Source of the DNA: Herbaspirillum sp. DW155
GTDB lineage: Bacteria > Pseudomonadota > Gammaproteobacteria > Burkholderiales > Burkholderiaceae_D
Direction: 5' to 3'
Assembly: GCF_037076565.1 (NCBI RefSeq)
Contig: NZ_AP029028.1
Location: forward strand, 5,146,001-5,210,000
DNA length: 64,000 bases
The stretch's first letter is position 1. Each line of letters begins with the position of its first letter. The notes beneath the pieces are model-generated. The model searched no databases. It was not told where the DNA came from and saw nothing but the letters and a program-made list of their open reading frames with translations. This document shows positions 16,465 to 24,020 of the stretch, one piece after another. A program made the position numbers and the translations under genes.

Positions 16465-18021
16465 TTGCCGTCCGACCCGCGCCTTTCCGACGACGACGCC
16501 TTGCTGCAGACCCTGCGCGAACTGTCGGCACTGCTCGATCCGGTCCTGCTCCAGCCCGCCATCACCCGCGCCCTGTGCGATCTCGGCGGCGCACGGCGCT
16601 GTCTGCTGGTGCGGCATGACGCCGGCCTGGCCCTGATCCAGGCCGAAGCCCACCGCATCGGCGGCGACCTCAGCAACCGCCAGCGTGACTGCATCGCCCG
16701 GCCCGACGATCTGCAATCGGCACAGCTCACCCTGCCCCTCCACCATCGTGGTCAGTCGCACGGCGAGCTGCTGCTGTATTACGACGACGTACCCACGGCC
16801 GCCATCACACGGCGTGTCCATCATCTGGCCGCCCATGCCGCCGTGGTCCTGGCCAATGCCGCCGACCACGCCCAGGCGCTGCTGGAAAAGGAAATGCTGA
16901 TCTGCGCCGAACGCGAACTGCGCACCAGCCAGGAACTGCTCAAGCAGGGTGAGCGCTTCAACCATACCGGCAGCATGCGCTACCTGGTGCGCGAAGACCT
17001 GATGTTCTGCTCCGACGAACTGTGCCGCATCTATGGCTTGCCGGTCGGACGCAACTGCCTCACCTACGACGAGTTCGCGGCCATCATGCATCCCGATGAC
17101 CGGCAGGAAGTCATCGAGACCGTCAACGCCGCCGTGGCCATGGGCGGCACCATCCGTGTGGAGCATCGCATCTGCCGCCAGGATACCGGCGAGGTGCGCT
17201 ATATCTCCGGCATCGGCAAGCCAGTGTGGGTGGACGGCACCTTTACCGAATACATGGGCACGGCCACCGATATCACCGTGCGGCGCCAGGCCGAATACGC
17301 CATTCGCGCGGCCCAGGTGGACATGGAGCGCGTGGCGCGCGCCAATACGGTGGGCCAGCTGACCGCTTCCATCGCCCATGAGATCAACCAGCCGCTCATG
17401 TCCATCGTCTCCAATGCCGGCGCCAGCCTGCGCTGGCTGAACCGGCCCGAACCGGAACTGGACCATGCGCGTGCCAGCCTGCGCGACATCATCAGCGAAG
17501 GCCAGCGCGCCGGCGGCATCATCAGCGGTTTGCAGAACCTCACCCGCAATCGCGCACCGCAGTTCGAACGCATCAACCTGCCGGCGCTGATCCGCCACGT
17601 CCTGACGCTCTCGCGCAGTGAGCTGGAGCAGCGCGAAGTGAATCTGGCGCTGACGCTCACGCCCGCCGATGTCTTTGTGCTGGGCGACACGGTGCAGTTG
17701 CAGCAGGTGCTGCTGAACCTGTTGGTCAATGCCATCGACGCCATGGTGGCGGTGCCGGAAAATGCCCGCGTGCTCAGCATCAGCGCCAGTTGCAGCAATG
17801 AACAGCGGGTCGAGGTACAGGTACAGGACAGCGGCGAGGGCATCGCCGCCGAGGCCATGCCGCGCATCTTCGATGCCTTCTACACCACCAAGGAAAATGG
17901 CATGGGCATGGGTCTGGCGATCTGCCACTCCATCATCGAAACCCATCGCGGCCGCCTGCGCGTGGCGGCGGCACAGCCGCAGGGAACCGTGTTCAGCTTC
18001 GATCTGCCGCGCGTGCCCTGA
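16465..18021 (+). CDS. Soluble PAS-domain sensor histidine kinase (FixL-like core)
   Basis: A 518-residue kinase with no membrane helix, so it senses inside the cell. A GAF-like region of about 150 residues comes first. A PAS fold follows (MRYLVREDLMFCSDELCRIY through YMGTATDIT). The dimerisation helix has the phospho-His in TASIAHEINQPLMSIVS, and the ATPase domain has LLNLLVNAIDAM, QDSGEGIA and GMGMGLAIC. The first ATG (16426) has no ribosome site. A TTG at 16465 has AGGAGAT seven bases upstream and is preferred. The preceding gene is a receiver-only protein, its likely partner. The ligand, for example heme or a small metabolite, cannot be read. Confidence 0.9.
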   Translation: MPSDPRLSDDDALLQTLRELSALLDPVLLQPAITRALCDLGGARRCLLVRHDAGLALIQAEAHRIGGDLSNRQRDCIARPDDLQSAQLTLPLHHRGQSHGELLLYYDDVPTAAITRRVHHLAAHAAVVLANAADHAQALLEKEMLICAERELRTSQELLKQGERFNHTGSMRYLVREDLMFCSDELCRIYGLPVGRNCLTYDEFAAIMHPDDRQEVIETVNAAVAMGGTIRVEHRICRQDTGEVRYISGIGKPVWVDGTFTEYMGTATDITVRRQAEYAIRAAQVDMERVARANTVGQLTASIAHEINQPLMSIVSNAGASLRWLNRPEPELDHARASLRDIISEGQRAGGIISGLQNLTRNRAPQFERINLPALIRHVLTLSRSELEQREVNLALTLTPADVFVLGDTVQLQQVLLNLLVNAIDAMVAVPENARVLSISASCSNEQRVEVQVQDSGEGIAAEAMPRIFDAFYTTKENGMGMGLAICHSIIETHRGRLRVAAAQPQGTVFSFDLPRVP

Positions 18022-18034
18022 ACGGGCAGCGCCC

Positions 18035-18937
18035 TCAGCCCAGCGGGCGGCGCCAGGCGCCCGGCGTGCTGCCGACCACCTGGGAGAACACGCGGCTGAA
18101 ATGGCTCTGGTCGTAGAAATCGCAAGCCACTGCAATCTCGGCCAGCGACAGGCGGGTATGACGCAGATATTCCCGCGCCCTCTCCACGCGCTGGATCATC
18201 AGCCACTGATGCGGCGTATGGCCGGTGCTGGCCTTGAAGGCGCGCAGGAAATAGCTGGCCGACATATTGCATTCGCGCGCGATCTCGGGGATGGAGACAT
18301 TGCCATCGGCCTTCTGCAACAGCATCTGCTTGGCGCGCTCCTCATGCACGCGCGACAGGCGCGCATTGCCCGGCAGCGGGAGGCGGGCGCCGCCATAGCG
18401 TTGCAGCAGGTGGGTGCCCATGGCCAGCCCGAGCTGGTCGACGAAGAGCTGCTTGTCGGGATCAGGGTCTGCCAGCGCCGGTGCCAGTGCTGCGGCCAGA
18501 TGCGCCAGCACCGGATCGCCCTGACCGGTGACGGTGGACAGACCCGTGACCTTGCGTCCGCGCAGATCGTCATTGACGGTGGCGAACCACGAGGGCGGCA
18601 ACTCCACCAGCAGGAAATCGAATGGCCCCTGCAACTCGGCCCGGTAGTCTTCGGAAAAATCGCGGGTATAGACGGCACCGCGTTCAAACTCGAACTGCGC
18701 GCGCTGACTGCCACGGAAGATGTGACGACGATGTTGCTGTGCCATCGAAATACCGACCAGGAAACCCCGGTCGGAGGCCGGCGTGTAGACCTGCGATACC
18801 TCACGGCTCTCGACCCGCTTGCGATAGAAACTGAACTGGCTGCCCTGCAACTCGCAGCTCTGCTTGAGGTGGGTAGCCGAGCAACCGAGAGAATCACTGC
18901 GCGCGGCGGGAACGGCGGGGGTGGCCAGAGCAGTCAT
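18035..18937 (-). CDS. AraC-family transcriptional regulator
   Basis: A 300-residue regulator with the AraC double helix-turn-helix at the C-terminus: VSIPEIARECNMSASYFLRAF, HTPHQWLMIQRVERA, and AEIAVACDFYDQSHFSRVFS. The N-terminal 190 residues are a sensing domain related to the AraC-binding-like group (SFYRKRVESREVSQVYTP). CGAGG lies seven bases before the ATG at 18937; an in-frame ATG at 18961 is possible. It converges on the PAS kinase gene with only 13 bp between stops. The gene upstream on the same strand, a PaiB-like protein, is 112 bp away, so co-transcription is possible but not certain. Confidence 0.88.
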   Translation of the reverse strand: MTALATPAVPAARSDSLGCSATHLKQSCELQGSQFSFYRKRVESREVSQVYTPASDRGFLVGISMAQQHRRHIFRGSQRAQFEFERGAVYTRDFSEDYRAELQGPFDFLLVELPPSWFATVNDDLRGRKVTGLSTVTGQGDPVLAHLAAALAPALADPDPDKQLFVDQLGLAMGTHLLQRYGGARLPLPGNARLSRVHEERAKQMLLQKADGNVSIPEIARECNMSASYFLRAFKASTGHTPHQWLMIQRVERAREYLRHTRLSLAEIAVACDFYDQSHFSRVFSQVVGSTPGAWRRPLG

Positions 18938-19049
18938 GTTCAACCTCGAGGAAATCGTCAATAGCGGACGGGCGTACAGCGGCCCTGTCCCGGCATTCTA
19001 CACAGAGCGGCAGGGGCCCGCCTGGGCAGGCCCGTATTGTTGTCGCCGC

Positions 19050-19688
19050 TCACTGTTGCTTGCGCGCAGCCTCTTGCAGCATGGCCTGGCCGATTCCGGC
19101 GTGGCCGCGCTCGACCAGGGTGTTGCCGGCGCTCTCGATGTCGCGCACGTCCTTGTTCTGGCTGAGCTTGCGCTTGCCTTCCAGGCGCGTGATCCCGATC
19201 TCGATGCCGACGATGGCCTTGAGCAGCGTGTCGGTATAGTCGGCGGGCGCGTCCGACATCTTCCAGGGCTTTTGCTCGCCGGCCTCGTGGGTGCGCGTCA
19301 GGCGTGCCACCACGCCGCGCAGGTAGCGCTCGTCATCGCGGATGGTGACGCGTCCGTGGGCATGGGCCACGGCGTAGTTCCAGGTCGGCACCTGACGATG
19401 CGCCTCATGCTTGCTGGGATACCAGCTCGGCGAGATATAGGCATCGCCTGCAGAAAACACGACCAGCACCGTATCGCCATCGGCCAGTTCGCGCCACAGC
19501 GGATTGGCACGCGCCACGTGCAGATGCAGCGTGCCCAGCGCGCCTTGGGCCGGGTCGAGATGGCAAGGAAGGTGATTGGCATCGAGCCCGCTGGCAGTAT
19601 GCGAGATCAGCACGCCAAAGGGATGGGCGGTGATCAGCTGGTGCAGGCTGGCGGTGTCCTGGTCGGCGAAGTGGGTGGGGATGTACAT
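19050..19688 (-). CDS. PaiB-like FMN-binding protein
   Basis: A 212-residue protein of the PaiB family, which has a split-barrel FMN-binding fold. Landmarks are the opening MYIPTHFADQD, FGVLISH, NHLPCHLDP, HVARANPLW, AYISPSWYPSKHEAHRQVPTWNYAVAHAHG and IVGIEIGITRLEGKRKLSQN. PaiB of Bacillus acts as a repressor of sporulation and protease genes, and proteobacterial relatives are annotated as FMN-binding negative regulators with little evidence. AGGAAG precedes the start at 19688. A flavin-linked oxidoreductase role is an equally good guess. Confidence 0.87.
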   Translation of the reverse strand: MYIPTHFADQDTASLHQLITAHPFGVLISHTASGLDANHLPCHLDPAQGALGTLHLHVARANPLWRELADGDTVLVVFSAGDAYISPSWYPSKHEAHRQVPTWNYAVAHAHGRVTIRDDERYLRGVVARLTRTHEAGEQKPWKMSDAPADYTDTLLKAIVGIEIGITRLEGKRKLSQNKDVRDIESAGNTLVERGHAGIGQAMLQEAARKQQ

Positions 19689-19750
19689 GGGCTTCCTGGC
19701 AGGTGGGCTGAGCGGGTCATTGTAAGACAAACCCGCAGCCCCCTTTGCCG

Positions 19751-20200
19751 TCAGCGCGCCTCGGCCGTCTGTGCAGCAGCCGGCATGGCCGAGCTGGGCA
19801 GGCCGAAGACGCGATCAAAGCCGAGGTTGAACAGATAGGTGTAGATCATGAAGAAGACGATCAGCCCGAAATCCAGCACCAGCGCCTCCCACAGGCTGAT
19901 GCCCAGCCACCAGGCAAACAGCGGCACCAGCATCACCACCAGGCCGCCTTCGAAACCGAGGGCGTGCGCGGCGCGCCGGGCGAAGTTGCGGCCACGGCGC
20001 GGCTGGCGTGCTTCCCAGCGCTCGAAGAGGGTGTTGAAGATGAAATTCCACACGAAGGCAATGGCCGACGAGGCCACGGCGGCGGCCGATGCATGCGCAC
20101 TGTCGTGACCGGCGAAGACGCTCAGCCCGACCGTGGTGAAGAGGATGGCCAGCCCCTCGAAGAGGCAGGCATAGACCAGCTTGCGTTTGAATCCTTGCAT
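19751..20200 (-). CDS. PACE-family multidrug/biocide efflux transporter
   Basis: A 149-residue inner-membrane protein with four helices made from two bacterial transmembrane pair domains. The family opening is MQGFKRKLVYACLFEGLAI, with the essential acidic residue of PACE proteins in LFEG. The repeat AFVWNFIFNTLFERWEARQ closes the first pair, and IYTYLFNLGFDRVFGLP closes the second. AceI, the founding member, exports chlorhexidine and diamines. AGGAGC precedes the start. It is divergent from a LysR-type gene 160 bp away. AceI is likewise controlled by a divergent LysR activator (AceR), so the adjacent regulator is the likely controller. Confidence 0.9.
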   Translation of the reverse strand: MQGFKRKLVYACLFEGLAILFTTVGLSVFAGHDSAHASAAAVASSAIAFVWNFIFNTLFERWEARQPRRGRNFARRAAHALGFEGGLVVMLVPLFAWWLGISLWEALVLDFGLIVFFMIYTYLFNLGFDRVFGLPSSAMPAAAQTAEAR

Positions 20201-20360
20201 GATGTGCTCCTGAAGACAGCGGCACGCCAGCATTCGGACTGGCGGCGCGACGGGAAGCATTCTATGATGATATTTTTGATGGATGAAGTCGGCTTCTTTC
20301 AGTTTTTCTGACAGGTCGTCGATGCCGCTTCAGCTCCGCAACATCTGCAAGGGACAGGCC

Positions 20361-21266
20361 ATGGCGTTCTCCAGTGACAATGTAAGGGTCTTCCTGGCCG
20401 TGCTCGACAGTGGCTCCTTTTCCGCAGCGGCACGCCTGCTGGGGCGGGTGCCCTCCTCGGTCAGCATGACCATCAGCCAGCTCGAAGCGGAGCTGGACCT
20501 GGTGCTGTTCGACCGCACCGCGCGTGACGCCCGGCCCACCGAACTGGCGCGGGCACTGGAGCCGGATGCACGCCTGCTGGCCAGCACCCTGCGCCAGCTC
20601 GATGCCCATGCGCTGGCCATGCATCAGGGGCTGGAGCGCAAGCTCACGCTGGCCGTCGCGCCCGAACTGCTGTCGGTGCCCTGGGCCAAGCCGCTGGCGG
20701 TGCTGGCAGCGGAGTTTCCTTCGCTGGAAGTGGAGGTGCTGTCCTCGCCACAGGCCGATGCGATGCGCATGCTCTATGACGATACGGCGCAACTGGCACT
20801 GGTCTTCGAGCGCCACGCCGGCAATGACCGCGAAGCCTTCCAGGAATTCAGCAGCGAGATGATGGTGGCGGTGATCGCCCCCGACCATCCGGCGCGGCTA
20901 CGCAAGAAGCGCAAGCTGCGCTACGAGGACCTGTACGACATCCGCCAGATCGCCGTGGCCAGCCGCGACGCCAGCATTTCCGACCCGCGCTTCTTCCTGG
21001 CGCGCCACATCTGGCGCACCGACAATCACCTGGCCACGCTGTCGCTGGTGCGTGAAGGCCTGGGCTGGGCCTATCTGCCGCTCAGTCTGGTGCAGGCGCA
21101 GATCGAGGCCGGCACGCTGGTGGTCATCGACTTCGACAACATCAGCAACCAGCAGCGCATGTGGGTGGACGTGGTGTGGAACAAGGACCGCCCGCTTGGA
21201 CTGGGGGCACAGCGCTTCATTGCCCTGATGCGGGAGATGGCGCCGAGCCGGCGCAAGCGCAAGTGA
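20361..21266 (+). CDS. LysR-type regulator, probable controller of the PACE transporter
   Basis: A 301-residue LysR protein. The winged helix-turn-helix is at residues 8-65 (VRVFLAVLDSGSFSAAARLL, SSVSMTISQLEAELDLVLFDR). The rest is the periplasmic-binding-like effector domain, ending in a basic tail SRRKRK. The Met at 20361 follows an AAGGGACAGG stretch; a longer frame to 20283 is unlikely. Divergent placement 160 bp from the PACE gene is the arrangement known for AceR/AceI, so it probably activates the efflux gene when substrate binds (inference from context). The intergenic segment is A/T-rich around 20262-20280. Confidence 0.88.
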   Translation: MAFSSDNVRVFLAVLDSGSFSAAARLLGRVPSSVSMTISQLEAELDLVLFDRTARDARPTELARALEPDARLLASTLRQLDAHALAMHQGLERKLTLAVAPELLSVPWAKPLAVLAAEFPSLEVEVLSSPQADAMRMLYDDTAQLALVFERHAGNDREAFQEFSSEMMVAVIAPDHPARLRKKRKLRYEDLYDIRQIAVASRDASISDPRFFLARHIWRTDNHLATLSLVREGLGWAYLPLSLVQAQIEAGTLVVIDFDNISNQQRMWVDVVWNKDRPLGLGAQRFIALMREMAPSRRKRK

Positions 21267-21283
21267 GCCGGTGTCGTCAGAAA

Positions 21284-21389
21284 CCGTTCGGACTGAGCAG
21301 GCCCGTCAGGGCCGACTCGAAGGCGCTCCGAGACCTGATGCGCCGGCGCGCCTTCGATACGCGGCTGCGCCGCTACTCAGGACGAACGG
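21284..21389. repeat. REP-like imperfect inverted repeat
   Basis: Both ends read CCGTTCG inward and each arm continues through CTGAG and then TCGAAGGCGC, with about 43 bp per arm and a short centre. A single-arm copy lies at 27094-27135. It matches the type of dispersed, RNA-folding intergenic repeat I recall from Oxalobacteraceae and relatives. It follows the LysR stop by 17 bp and may act as a transcript end or stabiliser. Confidence 0.75.
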
Positions 21390-21831
21390 CTTGTAGTAGC
21401 GCTGCGTTTACCAGTGAATTTTTTAAGTTTTTTTGATTCGCTAATTAGAGAGAATATTCAAAAAACTTAGTTTTCAACGGATCACCCCGATCCGATAATC
21501 TCCCGTCATTGACCGCAACAGCAAACCATCGCGCTCGACAACAATGTCGGCAGAGGTCTTGCCATGACCGCGCGCAGCTTTTCACAACCGCCACCACCCG
21601 GCGCACATCCTGATGACCCGGCCGGGCCTGACTTGCTGATGCCTGCATCGGCATCTCCTTCTTTATTGATGTCCGATAACGCTGAGCCCACCCCAAATAA
21701 AGTGAGTAAATCTCGATTTTATTCGAGGCTTTTCAGCGAGATTTACACGGCCATTCGGCTACGATTGCTAACCAAAGCGCACAAACAAACAAACAACCGG
21801 ATATGAATCCGGACAAACTCCGGACAGACCT
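21390..21831. other. AT-rich intergenic region with one perfect AAAACT-W-AGTTTT dyad
   Basis: About 440 bp without a convincing gene. A perfect dyad AAAACTTAGTTTT is centred on 21468. A weak match (AATTAG) is centred on 21446, and a perfect right half (AGTTTT) is centred near 21425, giving spacings of 22 and 21 bp. Short frames on both strands (for example 21564-21806 plus, 21445-21696 minus) have no recognisable product. The minus one has a good AAGGAG ribosome site but runs through the dyad. Confidence 0.5.
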
Positions 21832-21990
21832 ATGTTCCTTTATGTTCCTTTCCTGCTGGCCTTCCTGACCGTGTTCGGAATTGCACTCGGCTGGAAATCC
21901 ATGAGCAATAAGCTATGGTTGGCAAGTACGGCGGTGACTCTATGGTGGTTCAGCCAATACACCCAGGATCGCCTGGGTTTCATCCTGTAA
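21832..21990 (+). CDS. DUF5993-type small membrane protein
   Basis: A 52-residue protein with two hydrophobic helices. It opens MFLYVPFLLAFLTVFGIALG, has a basic turn WKSMSNKLW and then TAVTLWWFSQYTQDRLGFIL. This matches the small DUF5993 proteins that I recall being encoded immediately before DsbB-like genes in proteobacteria. The stop is 12 bp before the DsbB-like ATG, so the two are almost certainly one operon. The ribosome site is weak. It probably assists or stabilises the DsbB-like protein in the inner membrane; this is inferred from position alone. Confidence 0.75.
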   Translation: MFLYVPFLLAFLTVFGIALGWKSMSNKLWLASTAVTLWWFSQYTQDRLGFIL

Positions 21991-22002
21991 TGGCGCCCTC
22001 TC

Positions 22003-22632
22003 ATGGACCGTTCCGTCGTCTTCACCCCGCGCGAGCCCGTCCTGCCGGGCGGCATCTTCTGCAATTGCGTGTGCCTGCTGGCCGTGAGCGCCAGCCTGCT
22101 CCTGTTGCTGTACCACCAATGGGTGCTGCAGGTACCTCCCTGTCCGATGTGTCAACTGCAGCGCATGGGCATCATCCTCACGGGCATCGGTTTCATGCGT
22201 AATCTGCGCTTCGGCGTCAAGAGCGCGCACTACGGTGTGGCGCTGACGGGCGCGTTGCTGACCGGACTGATCGCGCTGCGCCAGATCTCGCTGGAGGCGA
22301 TGCCGGGCCAGACGCCGCATGGGCCGCTTTTTGAGGGCATGCATTTCTACACCTGGACGGCGCTGTTTTCGCTGACGGCCATCATCGTCATCGCCGCTCT
22401 GCTGGGCGTCAAGAGCGCCGAATATCCGGCCATGCTGCTGTTGCTGCAAAGCGCCGAACATCAGAGTGCAGAGCGCCGTATCCCCTGGGCCAGGATCATG
22501 GTCAGCGCGATCTTCTTCATGACAGTCAGTGCGCACATGGCCTCGAGCATGGCGGGCTGCGACCGCATTGCCTGTACCGAAGACCTCATCGATCGCCTGC
22601 AGCTCAATTGGTCACAGCACCAGCCCCGATGA
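22003..22632 (+). CDS. DsbB-family disulfide bond formation protein
   Basis: A 209-residue inner-membrane thiol oxidase with four main helices. The first periplasmic loop carries the redox pair as PPCPMCQLQRMG. The second pair is probably in SSMAGCDRIACTEDL near the C-terminus. The N-terminus also has a CNCVC cluster. DsbB passes electrons from DsbA to quinone. This protein is longer than E. coli DsbB, and the DUF5993 partner points to the DsbI/DsbB-like branch and not the housekeeping enzyme. No dsbA-like gene is adjacent. It faces the convergent porin gene, with a terminator between. Confidence 0.87.
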   Translation: MDRSVVFTPREPVLPGGIFCNCVCLLAVSASLLLLLYHQWVLQVPPCPMCQLQRMGIILTGIGFMRNLRFGVKSAHYGVALTGALLTGLIALRQISLEAMPGQTPHGPLFEGMHFYTWTALFSLTAIIVIAALLGVKSAEYPAMLLLLQSAEHQSAERRIPWARIMVSAIFFMTVSAHMASSMAGCDRIACTEDLIDRLQLNWSQHQPR

Positions 22633-22670
22633 AAAACGGCGCACGCCTGCCATGAGCAGGGGTGCGCCGG
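22631..22670 (-). terminator. Terminator of the porin gene
   Basis: Arms CGGCGCACGCCTGC and GCAGGGGTGCGCCG (one mismatch) enclose a 5-base loop. On the minus strand the stem runs into GTTTTTC. It lies about 70 bp past the porin stop and two bases inside the DsbB-like stop region, so it may also end that transcript. Confidence 0.8.
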
Positions 22671-22741
22671 TCAAAGACGGCTCAAGACTATCGCGGCCCG
22701 CACGCCAACCACGCGCGCCGGGCCAGGGTGCTACACGGACA

Positions 22742-23812
22742 TCAGAAGCGATGCTGCATGCCCAGGGTCATGCCGAACTGGCTGCTGCCAAAGCCCGCAT
22801 CATCCCGCGAGAGGCCGACCAGCTGGTTGTTCCTGGCCTTGGCGTAGGCGGTGCTCAGGTACAGGTCGGTGCGCTTGGACATCGCATACTTCAGACGCAG
22901 CGAATACATGATGGGATCGGCATCATTGGCCACGTTCTTGATGTTCTGGTAGTAGATCGCACCGATCACGCTCATGGCCGGTGTGAACTTGTAGGTCACG
23001 CCGCCCCAGAAGAAGTCGCTGCGCAGGTCGGTCGCGCCGCTGGCCAGGGTCTTCTTGTAGTAGCGATAGCCGAGGTTGAACTTCCACGCGTCGGCGGGCT
23101 GGTAGCCCGCAGCCAGGTGGGCGCTGGTGGCGCGGTCATAGGCCGTGTTGGCGGTGGTGGTGCTGTTGTTGCGGTCATAGGTGGCCGCCACGCTGAACGG
23201 GCCCGAACCCCAGCCCAGGCCGACGCCATACTTGGCGCCATTGCCGGTGTCACCGGCCACTTCGCCGAAACCATACATGGCACCGACCTTCACGCCGCCG
23301 AACTCACCCTGGTACTTGACCAGGTTGGACACGCCGGTCGGCATGCCGTCCTTGCGGCCACCGGTAGCACCGGCCGAGGTCACCCAGGAATAGTTGGCCG
23401 AGTAACCCATCGGGTCGAAGGGCAGGATGAAGTCATAGGTGGTGGAGAAGGAACGGCCCGCCACCACGCGACCGAAGCCGCCTTCCAGGCCGACGTTGGA
23501 CTGGCGGTTGAAGAGCTGGTTGGCATCGCCGTCGAGGCCGCCGTTATCCAGCTTGAAACCGTTCTCCAGCTGGAACACGGCTTTGAGGCCGCCGCCCAGG
23601 TCTTCGGTACCACGGAAGCCGATGCGCGAGGTGTTCATCGTGCCCGAACTCAGGCGCACCAGGCTGTTGCCGGCGGCGTTGGCATTGGTGAGATATTCCA
23701 CGCCCGAATCGATCAGGCCATAGATGGTGACGGACGACTGCGCCTGGGCGCCGCTCGCGGTCAAGGCCGCAAATGCCGCGAGCATGCCGGCGGTGAAGTG
23801 ATGTTTTTGCAC
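22742..23812 (-). CDS. General outer-membrane porin (Gram-negative porin 4 type)
   Basis: A 356-residue outer-membrane trimeric porin. A clear signal peptide (AGMLAAFAALTASGAQAQ) precedes SSVTIYGLIDSGVEYLTN, the classic first strand of Burkholderiales porins. The family motif SRIGFRGTEDLGGGLKAVFQ and the final strand FGMTLGMQHRF with terminal Phe are present. It is expected to admit small hydrophilic solutes. It is downstream of the iron-type ABC genes on the same strand, but 208 bp away and behind an array of AAAACT-W-AGTTTT sites, so it is probably controlled separately. A terminator follows. Confidence 0.95.
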   Translation of the reverse strand: MQKHHFTAGMLAAFAALTASGAQAQSSVTIYGLIDSGVEYLTNANAAGNSLVRLSSGTMNTSRIGFRGTEDLGGGLKAVFQLENGFKLDNGGLDGDANQLFNRQSNVGLEGGFGRVVAGRSFSTTYDFILPFDPMGYSANYSWVTSAGATGGRKDGMPTGVSNLVKYQGEFGGVKVGAMYGFGEVAGDTGNGAKYGVGLGWGSGPFSVAATYDRNNSTTTANTAYDRATSAHLAAGYQPADAWKFNLGYRYYKKTLASGATDLRSDFFWGGVTYKFTPAMSVIGAIYYQNIKNVANDADPIMYSLRLKYAMSKRTDLYLSTAYAKARNNQLVGLSRDDAGFGSSQFGMTLGMQHRF

Positions 23813-23961
23813 TGAGGTCTCCTACTTGGTTGAAAGCACTGGATAGCGTCGGCACGGCAGCACCGGGCGACGTCTTCTGTTCACGCACCCGGACCGGCCG
23901 GGTGAGCGAGGCAAGAGCGGATAGCCCTCCCCGCTGGTTTTCATCGATGCGATGAACCGTC

Positions 23962-24020
23962 AAAAAACTAAGTTCCGGCGCACGGAAAACTTAAAAACGC
24001 CCGTGACCGGTCTTAGTTTT
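23962..24020. promoter_or_regulatory. Three AAAACT-W-AGTTTT-type sites at 22-bp spacing upstream of porin
   Basis: Sites are centred on 23970 (AAAACT-A-AGTTCC), 23992 (perfect left half AAAACT) and 24014 (perfect right half AGTTTT). The centres are exactly 22 bp apart, as in the array near 12.1 kb. They lie 158-202 bp before the porin ATG and end against the ABC ATPase stop. This fits cooperative binding of a dimeric regulator on one DNA face; its identity is unknown. Confidence 0.6.

Noticed and set aside
21445-21696. Minus-strand open frame with a good AAGGAG ribosome site, about 67-83 residues
   Set aside because: The product resembles nothing known, and its 3' part runs through the AAAACTTAGTTTT dyad, which looks regulatory. 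Kept only as a remark.
21564-21806. Plus-strand 80-residue frame
   Set aside because: Pro/Ala/Ser-rich low-complexity translation, no ribosome site and no recognisable family.
24012-24020. TCTTAGTTTTTCAG near the ABC ATPase stop as a T-run terminator
   Set aside because: No GC-rich stem precedes it. The sequence is better explained as one half-site of the 22-bp-phased array.
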